Source: Bacteroidales bacterium (GTDB lineage Bacteria; Bacteroidota; Bacteroidia; Bacteroidales; F082). Taken from it: a stretch of DNA of 64,000 nucleotides. The notes under the pieces were generated by a model. That model had not been told where the DNA came from and did not search any database. It was given only the letters and a program-made list of their open reading frames with translations. A program made the position numbers and the translations under genes. Location: assembly GCA_017530365.1 (NCBI GenBank), contig JAFXMK010000017.1, positions 1-64,000 on the forward strand, in the 5' to 3' direction. Shown here one piece after another: positions 41,995 through 50,917 of this stretch. Each line of letters starts with the position of its first letter. Position 1 is the first letter of the stretch.

Positions 41995-42080
41995 GCATCC
42001 CGTAGGGATGCTAGCTCTATAGAAAACGGGTAAATAGATTTATTCCTATTCTATAGAGCTGACATCCGCCTAGGCGGATG
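41995..42080. repeat. three-hairpin palindromic element
   Basis: Three consecutive palindromes: GCATCCC-GTA-GGGATGC (41995-42011), a long arm AGCTCTATAGAA (42013-42024) paired with TTCTATAGAGCT (42049-42060) around an AT-rich loop, and the perfect CATCCGCCT/AGGCGGATG (42063-42080). It lies between rpe and pepD. Arm order (small, long, small) resembles the cloverleaf at 10384-10527, but there is no shared sequence and no closing stem. It is probably a repetitive extragenic palindrome. Confidence 0.8.
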
Positions 42081-42091
42081 AATAATTGCGA

Positions 42092-42739
42092 TTATGTTCC
42101 TCGCAAAGACGAAATCGTTTCGATCGGATTCTCAGACTTAAATACGGCATTGCCAGCGACAAGAATATCTGCTCCAGCCTCGTAGAGGGCGGCGGCATTT
42201 TGGGTATTGACGCCACCATCCACTTCGATCATGGTGTCAAGGCCTTGGTCTTCGATCATGGCTTTCAGTCTGCGGATTTTTCCGAAGGTGCGCTCGATGA
42301 ATGTCTGTCCACCGAAGCCTGGGTTGACGCTCATCAGCAAAACGAGGTCTAGGTCGCCGACGATGTCTTCCAGTACGGAGACGGGCGTATGTGGGTTGAG
42401 CACCACGCCTGCCTTAACGCCGAGGGCCTTCAGTTGCTGCACGGCACGGTGGATGTGGGTGCTGGCCTCGTAATGGAAGGTGATGATGTCGGCGCCGGCC
42501 TTCACGAAGGCCTCGAAGTACTTCTCCGGTTCCACAATCATCAGGTGGACATCCAGGGGCTTCTCGGCCTGTTGGCTGATGGCTTGCACCACGGGAATGC
42601 CAAACGAGATGTTGGGCACGAAACGGCCGTCCATGATGTCGCAATGGAACCAGTCGGCCTCGCTGCGGTTGACCATGTCAATATCTCTTCCTAAATTAAG
42701 GAAATCCGCTGAGAGCAGGGAAGGGGCGAGCATTTTCAT
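42092..42739 (-). CDS. rpe: ribulose-phosphate 3-epimerase
   Basis: Interconverts D-ribulose 5-phosphate and D-xylulose 5-phosphate in the pentose phosphate pathway. The 215-residue TIM barrel shows LAPSLLSADFLNLGRDI at the start, WFHCDIMDGRFVPNISFG with the metal-binding His and catalytic Asp, DVHLMI, VLNPHTPV, LLMSVNPGFGGQ and the C-terminal IEVDGGVN with AGADILVAGNAVF. Full length. It has its own -7 box at 42770-42777 and is followed by the palindromic element, then pepD on the same strand. Confidence 0.97.
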   Translation of the reverse strand: MKMLAPSLLSADFLNLGRDIDMVNRSEADWFHCDIMDGRFVPNISFGIPVVQAISQQAEKPLDVHLMIVEPEKYFEAFVKAGADIITFHYEASTHIHRAVQQLKALGVKAGVVLNPHTPVSVLEDIVGDLDLVLLMSVNPGFGGQTFIERTFGKIRRLKAMIEDQGLDTMIEVDGGVNTQNAAALYEAGADILVAGNAVFKSENPIETISSLRGT

Positions 42740-42769
42740 AAGTGGAAAGTTGAAAGATTTTTATTTTGG

Positions 42770-42777
42770 CAAAAATA
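42770..42777 (-). promoter_or_regulatory. -7 box for rpe
   Basis: TATTTTTG on the minus strand, 30 bp before the ATG at 42739. Confidence 0.55.
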
Positions 42778-42852
42778 TTCAATCTTCACGGATTAATGAA
42801 GCGTTTTTGGGAAATATTTTTGTGTTTTTGCAACATCGATCAAGCAATTCCG

Positions 42853-42924
42853 ATGAATAAAGATTTTTACGTTCCGACAACTAGGGAAGAGGCTCATCGT
42901 CGTATCGAGGAGGGAATGAAATAA
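42853..42924 (+). CDS. possible 23-codon ORF or gene remnant
   Basis: MNKDFYVPTTREEAHRRIEE ends GMK then TAA. A TATTTTTG box (42815-42822) lies 30 bp upstream in the usual geometry, and the peptide looks like a real N-terminal helix (charged, in-register). It could be a small protein or the surviving 5' end of a deleted gene. No family is recognised. Confidence 0.3.
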   Translation: MNKDFYVPTTREEAHRRIEEGMK

Positions 42925-42957
42925 TCATCGGATCTTGTTTAGTCAATACTTTTTTCT

Positions 42958-42965
42958 TACTTTTG
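42958..42965 (+). promoter_or_regulatory. -7 box for FISUMP lipoprotein at 43018
   Basis: TACTTTTG, 52 bp before the ATG, leaving a leader of about 45 nt. Confidence 0.55.
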
Positions 42966-43017
42966 CCTTGTCATCCGCAAAAGATTTGGATGGCTGACAT
43001 ATCAAAATTTCTCAAAT

Positions 43018-44292
43018 ATGAAAAACTTTATGAAGGCTACAGCAGCCATGATGCTGTTTATGGTGATGGTGTTCGCCTTAGGATGTGGTAAAGAAGATAA
43101 CCCGAACAATGGGGGGAACAATGGTGGAGGTAACGGAGGAAGTGTTGCTGCCTCTATTCCTGTAGTTGAGACTTCTCCTGTTAGGGAAATAACAGAAACC
43201 AGTGCTATTGGTAGCGGTGTGGTCACTTCCGATGGCGGAGGGAGTATCATTGAACGAGGCGTGTGTTGGAGTACTCAAAACAACCCAATTGTAAGTGGAA
43301 ACCACGTGCTCGCATACCAATCCATAGGTGCTGGAACTTTCGATGGTTGCAAGATGTTTGATTTGGAACCTAATACTACCTATTATGTCAGAGCATACGC
43401 AATTAATAGCAAGGGTGTTGGTTATGGCAATGAAGTAAATTTCACCACGTTGTCAGGAGGCGGTGGTGGTGGTGGTGGTGGCGTTGGCGTTAATGTTCCG
43501 GAAGGTGCCATTGGAGGAATTTATTCTGTGAGTGCGATGGATAAGGTTTATTTCTCGCAAGGGAACTTGCAATACCAGGCCTCTACCAATACATGGCGAT
43601 TCGCTGAAAAACAGTACTATACCATTGGAGAAAACAACGACAATATATCCTCAACGTATAGCGGTTGGATTGATCTTTTTGGATGGGGGACAAGTGGCTA
43701 CAACAACAAGTACCCGTATATGACCAGTATCAACGAAAGTGACTATGGTGATGGGGATAACAACATTTCCGACACACAATATGATTGGGGCGTTTACAAT
43801 AAGATAAGCAACGGGGGTAACGAAGCGGGATTATGGAGAGCCTTAACCTGGTCGGAATGGGATTATTTGTTTAACACCCGAAATACCTCTTCAGGCATAC
43901 GTTTTGCCAAGGCTCGAGTGAATGGCGTGAACGGTGTGATTCTCGTGCCCGATGACTGGAACGAAACTACTTTCAGCCTTAACGATACAAATAAATGTCA
44001 TGTCGGTTATTCAAGCAATGTGGTTGGATTAATGTTTTGGAAGGACGTTATCGAGCCTGCTGGTGCTGTATTCCTGCCTGCCTCCGGAGAACGGAGTGGG
44101 ACTTATGTCAACGACGTGGGCTCCCTCGGCCACTACTGGTCGGTTTCGTACTACGATAGCGACCGCGCGTTCTGCCTGTACTTCAGCGGTTCGAACCTGG
44201 ATCCGCACTTCGACGATCCGGGCCTGAGTCCGTCACAATACAATAGCCGCTTTTGGGGGTTCTCTGTGCGCTTGGTCAGCTCCGCTCAATAA
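43018..44292 (+). CDS. lipoprotein with FN3-like and FISUMP-type domains
   Basis: A 424-residue lipoprotein; signal peptide and lipobox FALGCGKED, then a Gly/Asn-rich spacer. Residues about 45-140 form a fibronectin-III-like domain seen in Bacteroidetes surface proteins (ETSAIGSGVVTSDGGG, IIERGVCWST, LEPNTTYYVRAYAINSKGVG). A nine-Gly linker leads to a FISUMP-like C-terminal domain (YFSQGNLQYQASTNTWRFAE, LTWSEWDYLFNTR, VILVPDDWN, GAVFLPASGERSG, HYWSVSYYDS, GFSVRLV). The lipid anchor and glycine spacer suggest display on the cell surface. Function unknown. Monocistronic: own promoter and a terminator at 44425-44456. Confidence 0.85.
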   Translation: MKNFMKATAAMMLFMVMVFALGCGKEDNPNNGGNNGGGNGGSVAASIPVVETSPVREITETSAIGSGVVTSDGGGSIIERGVCWSTQNNPIVSGNHVLAYQSIGAGTFDGCKMFDLEPNTTYYVRAYAINSKGVGYGNEVNFTTLSGGGGGGGGGVGVNVPEGAIGGIYSVSAMDKVYFSQGNLQYQASTNTWRFAEKQYYTIGENNDNISSTYSGWIDLFGWGTSGYNNKYPYMTSINESDYGDGDNNISDTQYDWGVYNKISNGGNEAGLWRALTWSEWDYLFNTRNTSSGIRFAKARVNGVNGVILVPDDWNETTFSLNDTNKCHVGYSSNVVGLMFWKDVIEPAGAVFLPASGERSGTYVNDVGSLGHYWSVSYYDSDRAFCLYFSGSNLDPHFDDPGLSPSQYNSRFWGFSVRLVSSAQ

Positions 44293-44424
44293 CTATTCCG
44301 TGTCCTGCCCACACGGGCAATCTTGTTTGGGGTGAAAACTGGGATCTTATGTTTGACAAGCTCAACCTATATTATAATAATCTTTTTAAGAATTATAATT
44401 GAATCGAGTAATTACTTTGTAAAT

Positions 44425-44456
44425 AAAAAAGCCCTCCGTTTCCGAAGGGCTTTTTT
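44425..44456. terminator. bidirectional intrinsic terminator (FISUMP gene / rpoD)
   Basis: A6, stem GCCCT/AGGGC, T6. It lies 16 bp beyond the rpoD stop and about 130 bp after the FISUMP gene. The 130 bp before it are AT-rich, with one small hairpin (CCGTGT/ACACGG at about 44300) and no gene. Confidence 0.8.
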
Positions 44457-44471
44457 GATGATTTAAAGATC

Positions 44472-45335
44472 TTAACCGAGGTAACTCTTAAGGATCTTGC
44501 TTCTGCTCGTGTGTTTCAACCTACGAATAGCCTTCTCCTTAATCTGACGCACACGTTCACGCGTCAAGTCAAACTTTTCTCCAATCTCCTCGAGTGTCAT
44601 CGGGTGGCTGCCGTTGAGTCCGAAATAGAGTCGGACCACATCGGCCTCACGCGGTGTCAGCGTGGAGATGGCTCGGTCAATTTCTTTGCGTAACGACTCG
44701 TACAGAAGTTCCGTCTCCGGGGTGGGCGCCTCTTCACTCTTCAAGACGTCGTACATGGTGTTGTCTTCGTCCTGAATCAGCGGGGCGTCCATAGAGATGT
44801 GACGTCCGGCGTTTTTCATTGATTCTTTGACCTCGGCCTCCGTGATTTCAAGCACCTCGGCAATCTCCTCTGCATTGGGTTCGCGCTCATACTCTTGCTC
44901 CAGCTTGGCGTAAGCTTTGTTGATTTTGTTGATGGAACCGATCTTGTTCAGAGGGAGACGGACAATACGGGATTGTTCGGCCAGTGCCTGGAGGATGGAT
45001 TGACGAATCCACCACACGGCATACGAGATGAATTTGAAACCTCTGGTCTCGTCGAAACGTTGTGCGGCTTTTATCAGTCCAAGATTACCTTCGTTGATTA
45101 AGTCGGGAAGACTAAGGCCTTGGTTCTGATACTGTTTTGATACGGAGACGACGAAGCGCAGGTTGGCCTTTGTGAGCTTTTCCAATGCTACCTTGTCGCC
45201 TTGCTTGATACGTTGTGCCAATTCGACTTCTTCTTCAGCCGAGATCAGCTCAACCTTACCAATCTCTTGCAGGTACTTGTCGAGAGACGCGGTCTCACGG
45301 TTCGTAACCTGCTTCGTAATCTTTAACTGCCTCAT
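44472..45335 (-). CDS. rpoD: RNA polymerase primary sigma factor (RpoD/SigA)
   Basis: Housekeeping sigma factor of the short Bacteroidetes type (287 residues, with little of region 1.1). Region 1.2 starts at [20 protein letters not shown]. Region 2 has [40 protein letters not shown] and [17 protein letters not shown]. Region 3 is around [13 protein letters not shown]. Region 4 has the helix-turn-helix [20 protein letters not shown]. It would recognise the TTTG / TAnnTTTG promoters found through this window. It lies 25 bp after pnp on the same strand, so a shared transcript is possible. Confidence 0.97.
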   Translation of the reverse strand: MRQLKITKQVTNRETASLDKYLQEIGKVELISAEEEVELAQRIKQGDKVALEKLTKANLRFVVSVSKQYQNQGLSLPDLINEGNLGLIKAAQRFDETRGFKFISYAVWWIRQSILQALAEQSRIVRLPLNKIGSINKINKAYAKLEQEYEREPNAEEIAEVLEITEAEVKESMKNAGRHISMDAPLIQDEDNTMYDVLKSEEAPTPETELLYESLRKEIDRAISTLTPREADVVRLYFGLNGSHPMTLEEIGEKFDLTRERVRQIKEKAIRRLKHTSRSKILKSYLG

Positions 45336-45360
45336 TTATAACGTGTTGGTTAACCAAAAA

Positions 45361-47631
45361 TTAGTTCTTGTGGTTGGGGTTGCGGTTGCCGCCATGGCCA
45401 TGGTTGCCGTTGCGGTTTCCTCCGTTACCAGGTTTTCCGCCATTGCTCGGCTTTCCACCGTTGCCATTGGGACGTGGGCCGTTGCTGGGCTTCTTCTCCA
45501 CATAGCCTTCTGGCTTTGGGAGCAGCTCTCTTCTGGAGAGGCGGAGTTTGCCGGTCTTGCTGTCGATCTCAATCAACTTGACGTCGATCTCGTCGCCTTC
45601 TTTCAAGCCGGTTTCTTCCATGGTGTTGTAGCGCTCCCAGCCGATCTCAGAGATGTGCAACAGACCGTCCTTGTTGGGCAGGATCTCGACGAAAGCGCCG
45701 AAAGCCATGATGGAGACGACCTTGCCGTGATACACCTCGCCGACTTCAGGCACAGCGACGATACCGCGGATCTTGGCCTTGCAGGCTTCGATGTCGGCTT
45801 TGTTCTGAGAGGCGATCTCCACGATGCCCTTCTCTTCGTCTTCGGTGATGGTGATGACGGTGTTGGTAACCTTCTGGAGCTCCTGGATGACCTTTCCACC
45901 AGGGCCGATGACGGCGCCGATGAAGTCTTTCGGGATGAACATCTTCTCGATGCGAGGGACGATCTCCTTGTAGTCGGCACGAGGCTCGCTGATGGTCTTG
46001 GCCATCTCGTCGAGGATGTGCAGACGACCTTGGCGGGCCTGTTCGAGGGCTTCGGTGAGGACCTCGTAGCTGAGGCCATCGACTTTGATATCCATCTGGC
46101 AGGCGGTGATGCCGTCGCGGGTACCGGTGACCTTGAAGTCCATGTCGCCGAGATGGTCCTCATCGCCGAGGATGTCGGTCAGGATGGCGTATTTGCCGGT
46201 CTCGCTGTCGGAGATCATACCCATGGCAACGCCAGCGACAGGCTTGCGCATTGGCACGCCGGCGTCCATCAGGGCCAAGCAGCCACCGCAAACGGAGGCC
46301 ATGGAGGAGGAGCCGTTGGATTCGAGGATGTCGCTCACGATACGAACCGTGTAAGGCATGGTCTCATCGTGGGGCACCATCGTTTTCAGTGCTCTTTCAG
46401 CAAGGTTGCCGTGACCGATCTCACGACGTGAAGTGCTACGGGCTGCCTTGGCTTCGCCGGTGGCAAAGCCGGGGAAGTTGTAGTGTAAGGTGAAGTTCTT
46501 GGTGCCTTCCACCACGGCGCCGTCGATGGTCTGTTCGTCGAGTTTGGTGCCAAGGGTGACAGTCACGAGGGCCTGTGTCTCACCACGGGTGAACACAGCG
46601 GAGCCGTGAGCTGAGGGAAGGATGTCAACTTCCGTCCAGATGGGACGCACCTGGTTGAGCTGACGACCGTCGAGGCGGGTGCGTTTGTCGAGGACGGCAT
46701 TACGCACGGCTGAACGCTGCACGTCATGGAAATAACGGGCGGCCAGCGGCTTCACGGTTTCGAGCTCTTCTTCGGTATATTTTTCAAGATATTTGTCGAG
46801 GATGCCGTTGAACGTATCTTCGCGGAGGTGCTTGTCGGCGCAGCCTGACAGGGCAAAGTCGTAGCAAGCCTGGTAGCAGCTGTCCTGCACTTCGGCGCGG
46901 ATGGTCTCGTCGTTCACTTCGTGGCAGTATTCACGTTTGGCTTTGCCAACCTTCTCCATCAGTTCGATCTGGCCTTGGCACTGGATCTTGATGGCTTCAT
47001 GGGCGGCTTTCAGGGCGCCGAGCATCTCTTCTTCGGAGACCTCTTTGCATTCGCCTTCCACCATGCAGATGTCCTTCATGGAGGCGGCCACCATCAGCTC
47101 GAGGCGAGCTTCTTCTTGTTGTTCAAAGGTGGGGTTGATGACGTATTCGTCACCGATGAGGGCGACGCGCACTTCGGAGATCGGGCCGTGGAACGGGATG
47201 TCGGACACGCTGATGGCGGCAGAGGCAGCCAGGGCGGCGAGGGCATCGGGGGCCACGTTCTTCTCGGCGGAGAGCAGGTTCACCTGCACGATGGTCTCGG
47301 CATGATAGTCATCCGGGAACAAGGGACGCAGGGCGCGGTCGATCAGACGGGAGATGAGTACTTCGTAGTCGGAAGGCTTGGCTTCACGTTTGAAGAAACC
47401 ACCGGGGAACTTGCCGGCGGCGTAGTATTTTTCGCGGTAGTCCACTGACAGCGGGAAGAAGTCCGTTTCCGGAGCGACTTCGGTGGCTGAGCAGACGGTG
47501 GCGAGGAGGACGGTGTCGCCGCAGCGGAGCAGGGCAGAGCCGTCGGCCTGTTTGGCATAACGGCCGGTGTTGATGCTGATTTCCTGACCGTTAGGCATCT
47601 TTATGATTTGAGTAATTCCTTCTGGACCCAT
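45361..47631 (-). CDS. pnp: polyribonucleotide nucleotidyltransferase
   Basis: Phosphorolytic 3'-5' exoribonuclease (PNPase), 756 residues. Two RNase PH domains ([23 protein letters not shown] in the first; [27 protein letters not shown] and [18 protein letters not shown] in the second) flank an alpha-helical linker. KH ([15 protein letters not shown]) and S1 ([20 protein letters not shown]) domains follow. The tail (last about 50 residues) is an unusual run of Gly, Asn, Lys and Pro. PNPase normally degrades mRNA and can add tails. Gene order rpsO-pnp is the conserved one; the terminator after rpsO lies between them. No separate promoter could be seen for pnp. Confidence 0.97.
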   Translation of the reverse strand: MGPEGITQIIKMPNGQEISINTGRYAKQADGSALLRCGDTVLLATVCSATEVAPETDFFPLSVDYREKYYAAGKFPGGFFKREAKPSDYEVLISRLIDRALRPLFPDDYHAETIVQVNLLSAEKNVAPDALAALAASAAISVSDIPFHGPISEVRVALIGDEYVINPTFEQQEEARLELMVAASMKDICMVEGECKEVSEEEMLGALKAAHEAIKIQCQGQIELMEKVGKAKREYCHEVNDETIRAEVQDSCYQACYDFALSGCADKHLREDTFNGILDKYLEKYTEEELETVKPLAARYFHDVQRSAVRNAVLDKRTRLDGRQLNQVRPIWTEVDILPSAHGSAVFTRGETQALVTVTLGTKLDEQTIDGAVVEGTKNFTLHYNFPGFATGEAKAARSTSRREIGHGNLAERALKTMVPHDETMPYTVRIVSDILESNGSSSMASVCGGCLALMDAGVPMRKPVAGVAMGMISDSETGKYAILTDILGDEDHLGDMDFKVTGTRDGITACQMDIKVDGLSYEVLTEALEQARQGRLHILDEMAKTISEPRADYKEIVPRIEKMFIPKDFIGAVIGPGGKVIQELQKVTNTVITITEDEEKGIVEIASQNKADIEACKAKIRGIVAVPEVGEVYHGKVVSIMAFGAFVEILPNKDGLLHISEIGWERYNTMEETGLKEGDEIDVKLIEIDSKTGKLRLSRRELLPKPEGYVEKKPSNGPRPNGNGGKPSNGGKPGNGGNRNGNHGHGGNRNPNHKN

Positions 47632-47681
47632 AAGTTAATTCTTGTTTTCTTCTTTTCTTACTTCCTTCTTTCTAATAGCAA

Positions 47682-47712
47682 AAGAAAGGCAATAGTTTCT
47701 ATTGCCTTTCTT
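47682..47712 (-). terminator. hairpin terminator after rpsO
   Basis: A perfect 14-bp stem AAGAAAGGCAATAG / CTATTGCCTTTCTT with a 3-nt loop, 30 bp beyond the rpsO stop. The T-run is short, so it may act partly as a processing or attenuation hairpin in front of pnp. Confidence 0.6.
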
Positions 47713-47741
47713 GAATTCCGCTTAGGCAGCGTGAAAGTAGA

Positions 47742-48011
47742 TCACTTTCTGATGCCCAATTCCTTGATGATAGCGCGGTATCTTTCGATGTCAGTTCTCT
47801 TTAAATAATCGAGAAGTTTTCTTCTCTTACCTACTAAGCGAACCAGTGCGCGCTTGGCCGCCACATCCTTGTGATGCTCTTTTGTTTGTTCAGTCAAATG
47901 CTTGATTCTGTAGGTGAACAAAGCGATTTGGCCTTCTGCTGAACCAGTATCGGCAGCGCTTTTGCCGTATTGGCTAAAAATCTCTGATTTCTTTTCTGCA
48001 GTCAAATACAT
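47742..48011 (-). CDS. rpsO: 30S ribosomal protein S15
   Basis: 89 residues, standard S15 length; binds 16S rRNA helices 20-22 in the small subunit. Recognisable segments are FSQYGKSAADTGSAEGQIAL, RIKHLTEQTKEHHKD, RALVRLVGKRRKLLDYLKR and the terminal YRAIIKELGIRK. It is followed by pnp on the same strand, the arrangement conserved across bacteria. Start at 48011 is fixed by the family N-terminus. Its promoter is at 48058-48065. Confidence 0.97.
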   Translation of the reverse strand: MYLTAEKKSEIFSQYGKSAADTGSAEGQIALFTYRIKHLTEQTKEHHKDVAAKRALVRLVGKRRKLLDYLKRTDIERYRAIIKELGIRK

Positions 48012-48057
48012 GATTAATACTTCTTTACTTTTTACTTAAACTTTTCTAAACGGGCTG

Positions 48058-48065
48058 CAAAATTA
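48058..48065 (-). promoter_or_regulatory. -7 box for rpsO
   Basis: TAATTTTG on the minus strand, 46 bp before the ATG at 48011. Confidence 0.55.
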
Positions 48066-48130
48066 CAACAATTTTTGATATGGGGAATGCTTTTTGGATA
48101 TTTTTTTTGAGATTGTTAAAAGCCACTAAC

Positions 48131-48151
48131 TTTTATCTTTTATCTTTTATC
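48131..48151. repeat. TTTTATC heptamer x3 at a gene end
   Basis: Three perfect tandem copies that run into the last codons and stop codon of the thioesterase gene. Two copies of the same heptamer lie at the end of the gene stopping at 53847. Confidence 0.75.
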
Positions 48152-48607
48152 TCCGAACTGATTCATCGCCAGCGCTCTGCGCTTCGAGTCTTCCATCACC
48201 TCTTTGGCCTGTTGTTGAAGCCACTTCTCTTCCTCGGTCTCTGGTGTGAGCGTGATGCCATGAGGCTTGGAGTGATGGTTTTCGTCCAAATAGGAGAAGG
48301 TGGCGAAACCATCGGCGGCAGTCTTTTCCGGCTCGCGACTGCGGTACATTTTGGTATAGACGGTGAGGGTCGAGCGCCCCACGTGGATCACCTTGCTCTC
48401 GAAGGTGACGATGTCGCCGGCGAAGATGGGAAACTTGAAATCGATGCCGTGGAGCACCAGTAGGACAGTGTCTTTGGTGTCAACATATTGTGCCACGGCG
48501 AAATAGGAGCTCTCCAGGAACCATTCGGAGCATCTTCCAGCGAAGAAGGTCTGGTGGTGGTTGAGGTCGGCGAGCTTGATCAAACGTTGTGAATAGGTTG
48601 CTTTCAT
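48140..48607 (-). CDS. acyl-CoA thioesterase, hotdog fold
   Basis: About 155 residues from ATG 48607. The sequence fits the cytosolic hotdog acyl-CoA thioesterase group: KLADLNHHQTFFAGRCSEWF with the substrate-binding loop, a long helix, GIDFKFPIFAGDIVTFES, STLTVYTKMYRS and ATFSYLDENHHSKPHG. It hydrolyses acyl-CoA esters; chain length unknown. The ORF opens at 48637, but a -7 box covers that position (48635-48642), making 48607 the likely start. The stop codon lies within a TTTTATC repeat. Confidence 0.82.
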   Translation of the reverse strand: MKATYSQRLIKLADLNHHQTFFAGRCSEWFLESSYFAVAQYVDTKDTVLLVLHGIDFKFPIFAGDIVTFESKVIHVGRSTLTVYTKMYRSREPEKTAADGFATFSYLDENHHSKPHGITLTPETEEEKWLQQQAKEVMEDSKRRALAMNQFGDKR

Positions 48608-48634
48608 GATTGGAAAAATGCAGCTAATAATTTG

Positions 48635-48642
48635 CAAATATA
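48635..48642 (-). promoter_or_regulatory. -7 box for thioesterase gene
   Basis: TATATTTG on the minus strand, 27 bp before the ATG at 48607. Confidence 0.55.
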
Positions 48643-48676
48643 GCTATTTTATGGATCTATGATGCTTGAAACTACG

Positions 48677-48684
48677 TATCTTTG
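48677..48684 (+). promoter_or_regulatory. -7 box for DUF481-like gene
   Basis: TATCTTTG, 34 bp before the ATG at 48719. It is divergent from the box at 48635. Confidence 0.6.
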
Positions 48685-48718
48685 CACTCTTTATTGGAAC
48701 AACCGAAGCATTCGAATC

Positions 48719-49468
48719 ATGAAATACACTCGATTACTGTTATTTGTTTTGGGGTTATTTAGTGTGTTGTACGTAAACGCACAGCAAAAATGGCATTATG
48801 ATTTTGGTCTTGGCGCCTCGCTTCACACGGGTAATGTCAATAATTGCAACTTCAGCCAAGACGGTGCCATCACCCGCAACGACAGTGTGGTCGCGTTCGA
48901 CTTCCATTATCGGGTTCTTTACAGTTCGCTCATCAACAGGAACGATGCGGTCAATCATTGGGAGGAGACGAATTTCGAGATCAATGGCGGCATCAAGATG
49001 GACCTATATCAGTACGGACAGTATTCGCCATTCTTGGCTTGCGAGATGCTCTCTAACAAATACAAGGGTTATGACATGAAGCTGAGTGGACTGGTCGGGT
49101 TCAAGTACAAGCTTTTTGTCAAGCCTGCGGTGTATGACTATTCCGTCAGTCTGGCTTTCGTTTACGATTGGGTTGACTTTACCGACGCCACGGCGCTTCC
49201 CAACCACAATTACCGTTTGTCGCTTCGACCCAAGATCAAACAGCGGTTGGCCGATAACCTGTTTCTGGTGCATTACACCTTCATTCAGCCTTCTGTGCTC
49301 GGTTTTCACGACTATATCATAAATAGTGTAACCAAGCTGCAGACTCAGATCACCAGGAAGTTGCATCTTGACGTCTCGTTTTCTTACGACTATCGCAGCC
49401 GTGTGCCTTCGGAGGATTACAAGAAACACGATGTCCTGACGGAGGTTTCTTTGCGTTTCAAAATATAA
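48719..49468 (+). CDS. DUF481-like outer-membrane protein
   Basis: About 249 residues with a signal peptide (MKYTRLLLFVLGLFSVLYVN, then AQ). The rest has alternating aromatic and polar residues in beta-strands that look like an outer-membrane barrel of the DUF481/YdiY type: WHYDFGLGASLHTGNVNN, YRVLYSSLI, EINGGIKMDLYQYGQYSPF, GLVGFKYKLF, LAFVYDWVDF, LHLDVSFSYDYRSRVPSED, and a terminal EVSLRFKI ending in an aromatic-hydrophobic strand. Function unknown in this phylum. The next gene starts 3 bp after its stop, so the two are cotranscribed. Confidence 0.7.
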   Translation: MKYTRLLLFVLGLFSVLYVNAQQKWHYDFGLGASLHTGNVNNCNFSQDGAITRNDSVVAFDFHYRVLYSSLINRNDAVNHWEETNFEINGGIKMDLYQYGQYSPFLACEMLSNKYKGYDMKLSGLVGFKYKLFVKPAVYDYSVSLAFVYDWVDFTDATALPNHNYRLSLRPKIKQRLADNLFLVHYTFIQPSVLGFHDYIINSVTKLQTQITRKLHLDVSFSYDYRSRVPSEDYKKHDVLTEVSLRFKI

Positions 49469-49471
49469 AAC

Positions 49472-50068
49472 ATGGTACTCGAACGCCATCCATTGGAGCC
49501 TTTTCTACCTGAGAATGCCAAGGTGCTTTTCTTGGGGAGTTTTCCGCCACCGCGACAGCGATGGTGCATGGATTTCTATTACCCGAATTTCCAGAACGAC
49601 CACTGGCGTATTGAGGGAGCGGTGTGGTTCAGCGACAAGAACTATTTCGTGGATTTGGAACACAAATGTTTCATCAAGGAGAAGATCGTTGATTTCTTAA
49701 ATAAAAAAGGTATCGCCTTGTACGATACCGCCCAAGTGGTCCGAAGGTTGAAGGGCAACGCTTCCGATGCTTTCTTGGAGATCGTGGAACCGACTGATTT
49801 GAGGGCGCTGCTTCGCCAGATTCCCCATTGTCATGCCATCGCCACCACGGGTGAGAAGGCGACAGGGGAGGTGTGTCGCTATTTTGGGGTGGAACGGATT
49901 CCTTCCTTGGGTAGTGTCACCGAGCTGGAACCGGGTTTGTCGCTTTATAGGTTGCCTTCGTCATCCCGGGCCTATCCATTGGCTTTTGAGAAGAAGGTGG
50001 AGGCTTATCGGAAGATGTTTGAGCAGGTATTTTTTCTTACCAAAGCGCAGCGTCAGGCTATTTCATGA
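49472..50068 (+). CDS. uracil-DNA glycosylase-family protein
   Basis: A 198-residue member of the uracil-DNA glycosylase superfamily, closest in look to the hypoxanthine/mismatch-specific group. The active-site loop is FLGSFPPPRQRWCMDFYYPN, then NDHWRIEGA. GIALYDTAQVVRRL, IATTGEKAT and LYRLPSSSRAYP, the DNA-intercalating-loop region, complete the fold. Such enzymes excise deaminated bases (uracil, hypoxanthine) as part of base-excision repair; the exact base is not readable. It follows the DUF481-like gene by 3 bp and overlaps the convergent pseudogene by 11 bp. Confidence 0.82.
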   Translation: MVLERHPLEPFLPENAKVLFLGSFPPPRQRWCMDFYYPNFQNDHWRIEGAVWFSDKNYFVDLEHKCFIKEKIVDFLNKKGIALYDTAQVVRRLKGNASDAFLEIVEPTDLRALLRQIPHCHAIATTGEKATGEVCRYFGVERIPSLGSVTELEPGLSLYRLPSSSRAYPLAFEKKVEAYRKMFEQVFFLTKAQRQAIS

Positions 50069-50879
50069 ACCTTATAGCGCCATAGGAAGTGATGGCGGTA
50101 TAGAGGCCACGTCCAAGACCTTCGATGTGGAGTGGCCCGCTATAGATCTCTTGCATCACCAACCGTCCGGTGGCGTCATAGACGCTAACCATTTCATGGT
50201 CAGCTCCTTCGATGTAAAGGAGGTCTTTTGCGGGATTCGGATATGCCAACACCGCATTCTCATTGTTCTCAACCACCCCGACGTTGGGATCAAAAACAAG
50301 CTTGATATTAGCTCGTTGGCTGCTGACTTCTTTGAGGTCGGAAAAAGAAGGAAGATCGTATGGATCAGGGTTTTGGGTGTCGTTAGCGTAACTGAGGACG
50401 GTGTTGGTGGCATCTGTATATCTGAAATAACGCATGGCATAGTCGGAGGAGTTCTAGTCGATGGCGATCAGCAGGTTGTCGGTGCCGTTGTAGGCAAATG
50501 GGGTATCAAACTCGATGGTGATCCAATCATCATGATTGGCGGGGATGGTCCAAGGACCTGAAAACACCAAGTCTTCAGCTGTTACAGCCTCGTAATCGGA
50601 TCCATCTGAGAAAGAGCCTTTCGAAACGTTTTTCAGATAGACAAGGATGTCGCTGGTGTGTTCACTGTTGTAACTATATGCAATACGGAATTTGATGGCT
50701 TTGATGGTTCCGGCAAATTCAATCTCGTTGGCATGATAAATCTGCTCGGTGAACGAGTAATTGTAAAAGGTGTTGAATGGGGTCTGGGTGGTCATTTCGG
50801 AACCTTCACCGATGGTAATGGTTTGTGCGTGAGCCATGAAGGTCATGGCTAGGGCGGCGATAAGTAAAAGATTTTTCAT
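50058..50879 (-). pseudogene. T9SS-exported protein interrupted by an in-frame TAG
   Basis: One continuous frame from ATG 50879 (signal peptide MKNLLLIAALAMTFMAHAQ) to 50058 is broken only by a TAG at 50454-50456, after NLLIAID; the next codons read NSSDYAMRYFRYTD. The first part (about 140 residues) is a beta-sandwich resembling surface adhesin modules (IKAIKFRIAYSYN, DILVYLKNVSKGSF, WITIEFDTPFAYNG). The last part carries a T9SS sorting domain (VLAYPNPAKDLLYIEG, to AIRFMK). Frame continuity and intact ends suggest a single recent point mutation, amber readthrough, or an assembly error. The 3' end overlaps the convergent glycosylase gene by 11 bp. Confidence 0.75.
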
Positions 50880-50917
50880 ATACAACATGGGTTGGTTTTC
50901 CGCAAAGATACAAAAAA

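Noticed and set aside
44293-44424. Intergenic stretch checked for a small RNA
   Set aside because: Only one weak hairpin and AT-rich sequence; no promoter-terminator pair apart from the shared terminator at its end.
45163-46431. A 422-residue ORF on the plus strand
   Set aside because: It lies wholly antisense to rpoD and pnp, whose frames contain all family motifs. The antisense protein has no recognisable features and reflects GC-rich codon positions.
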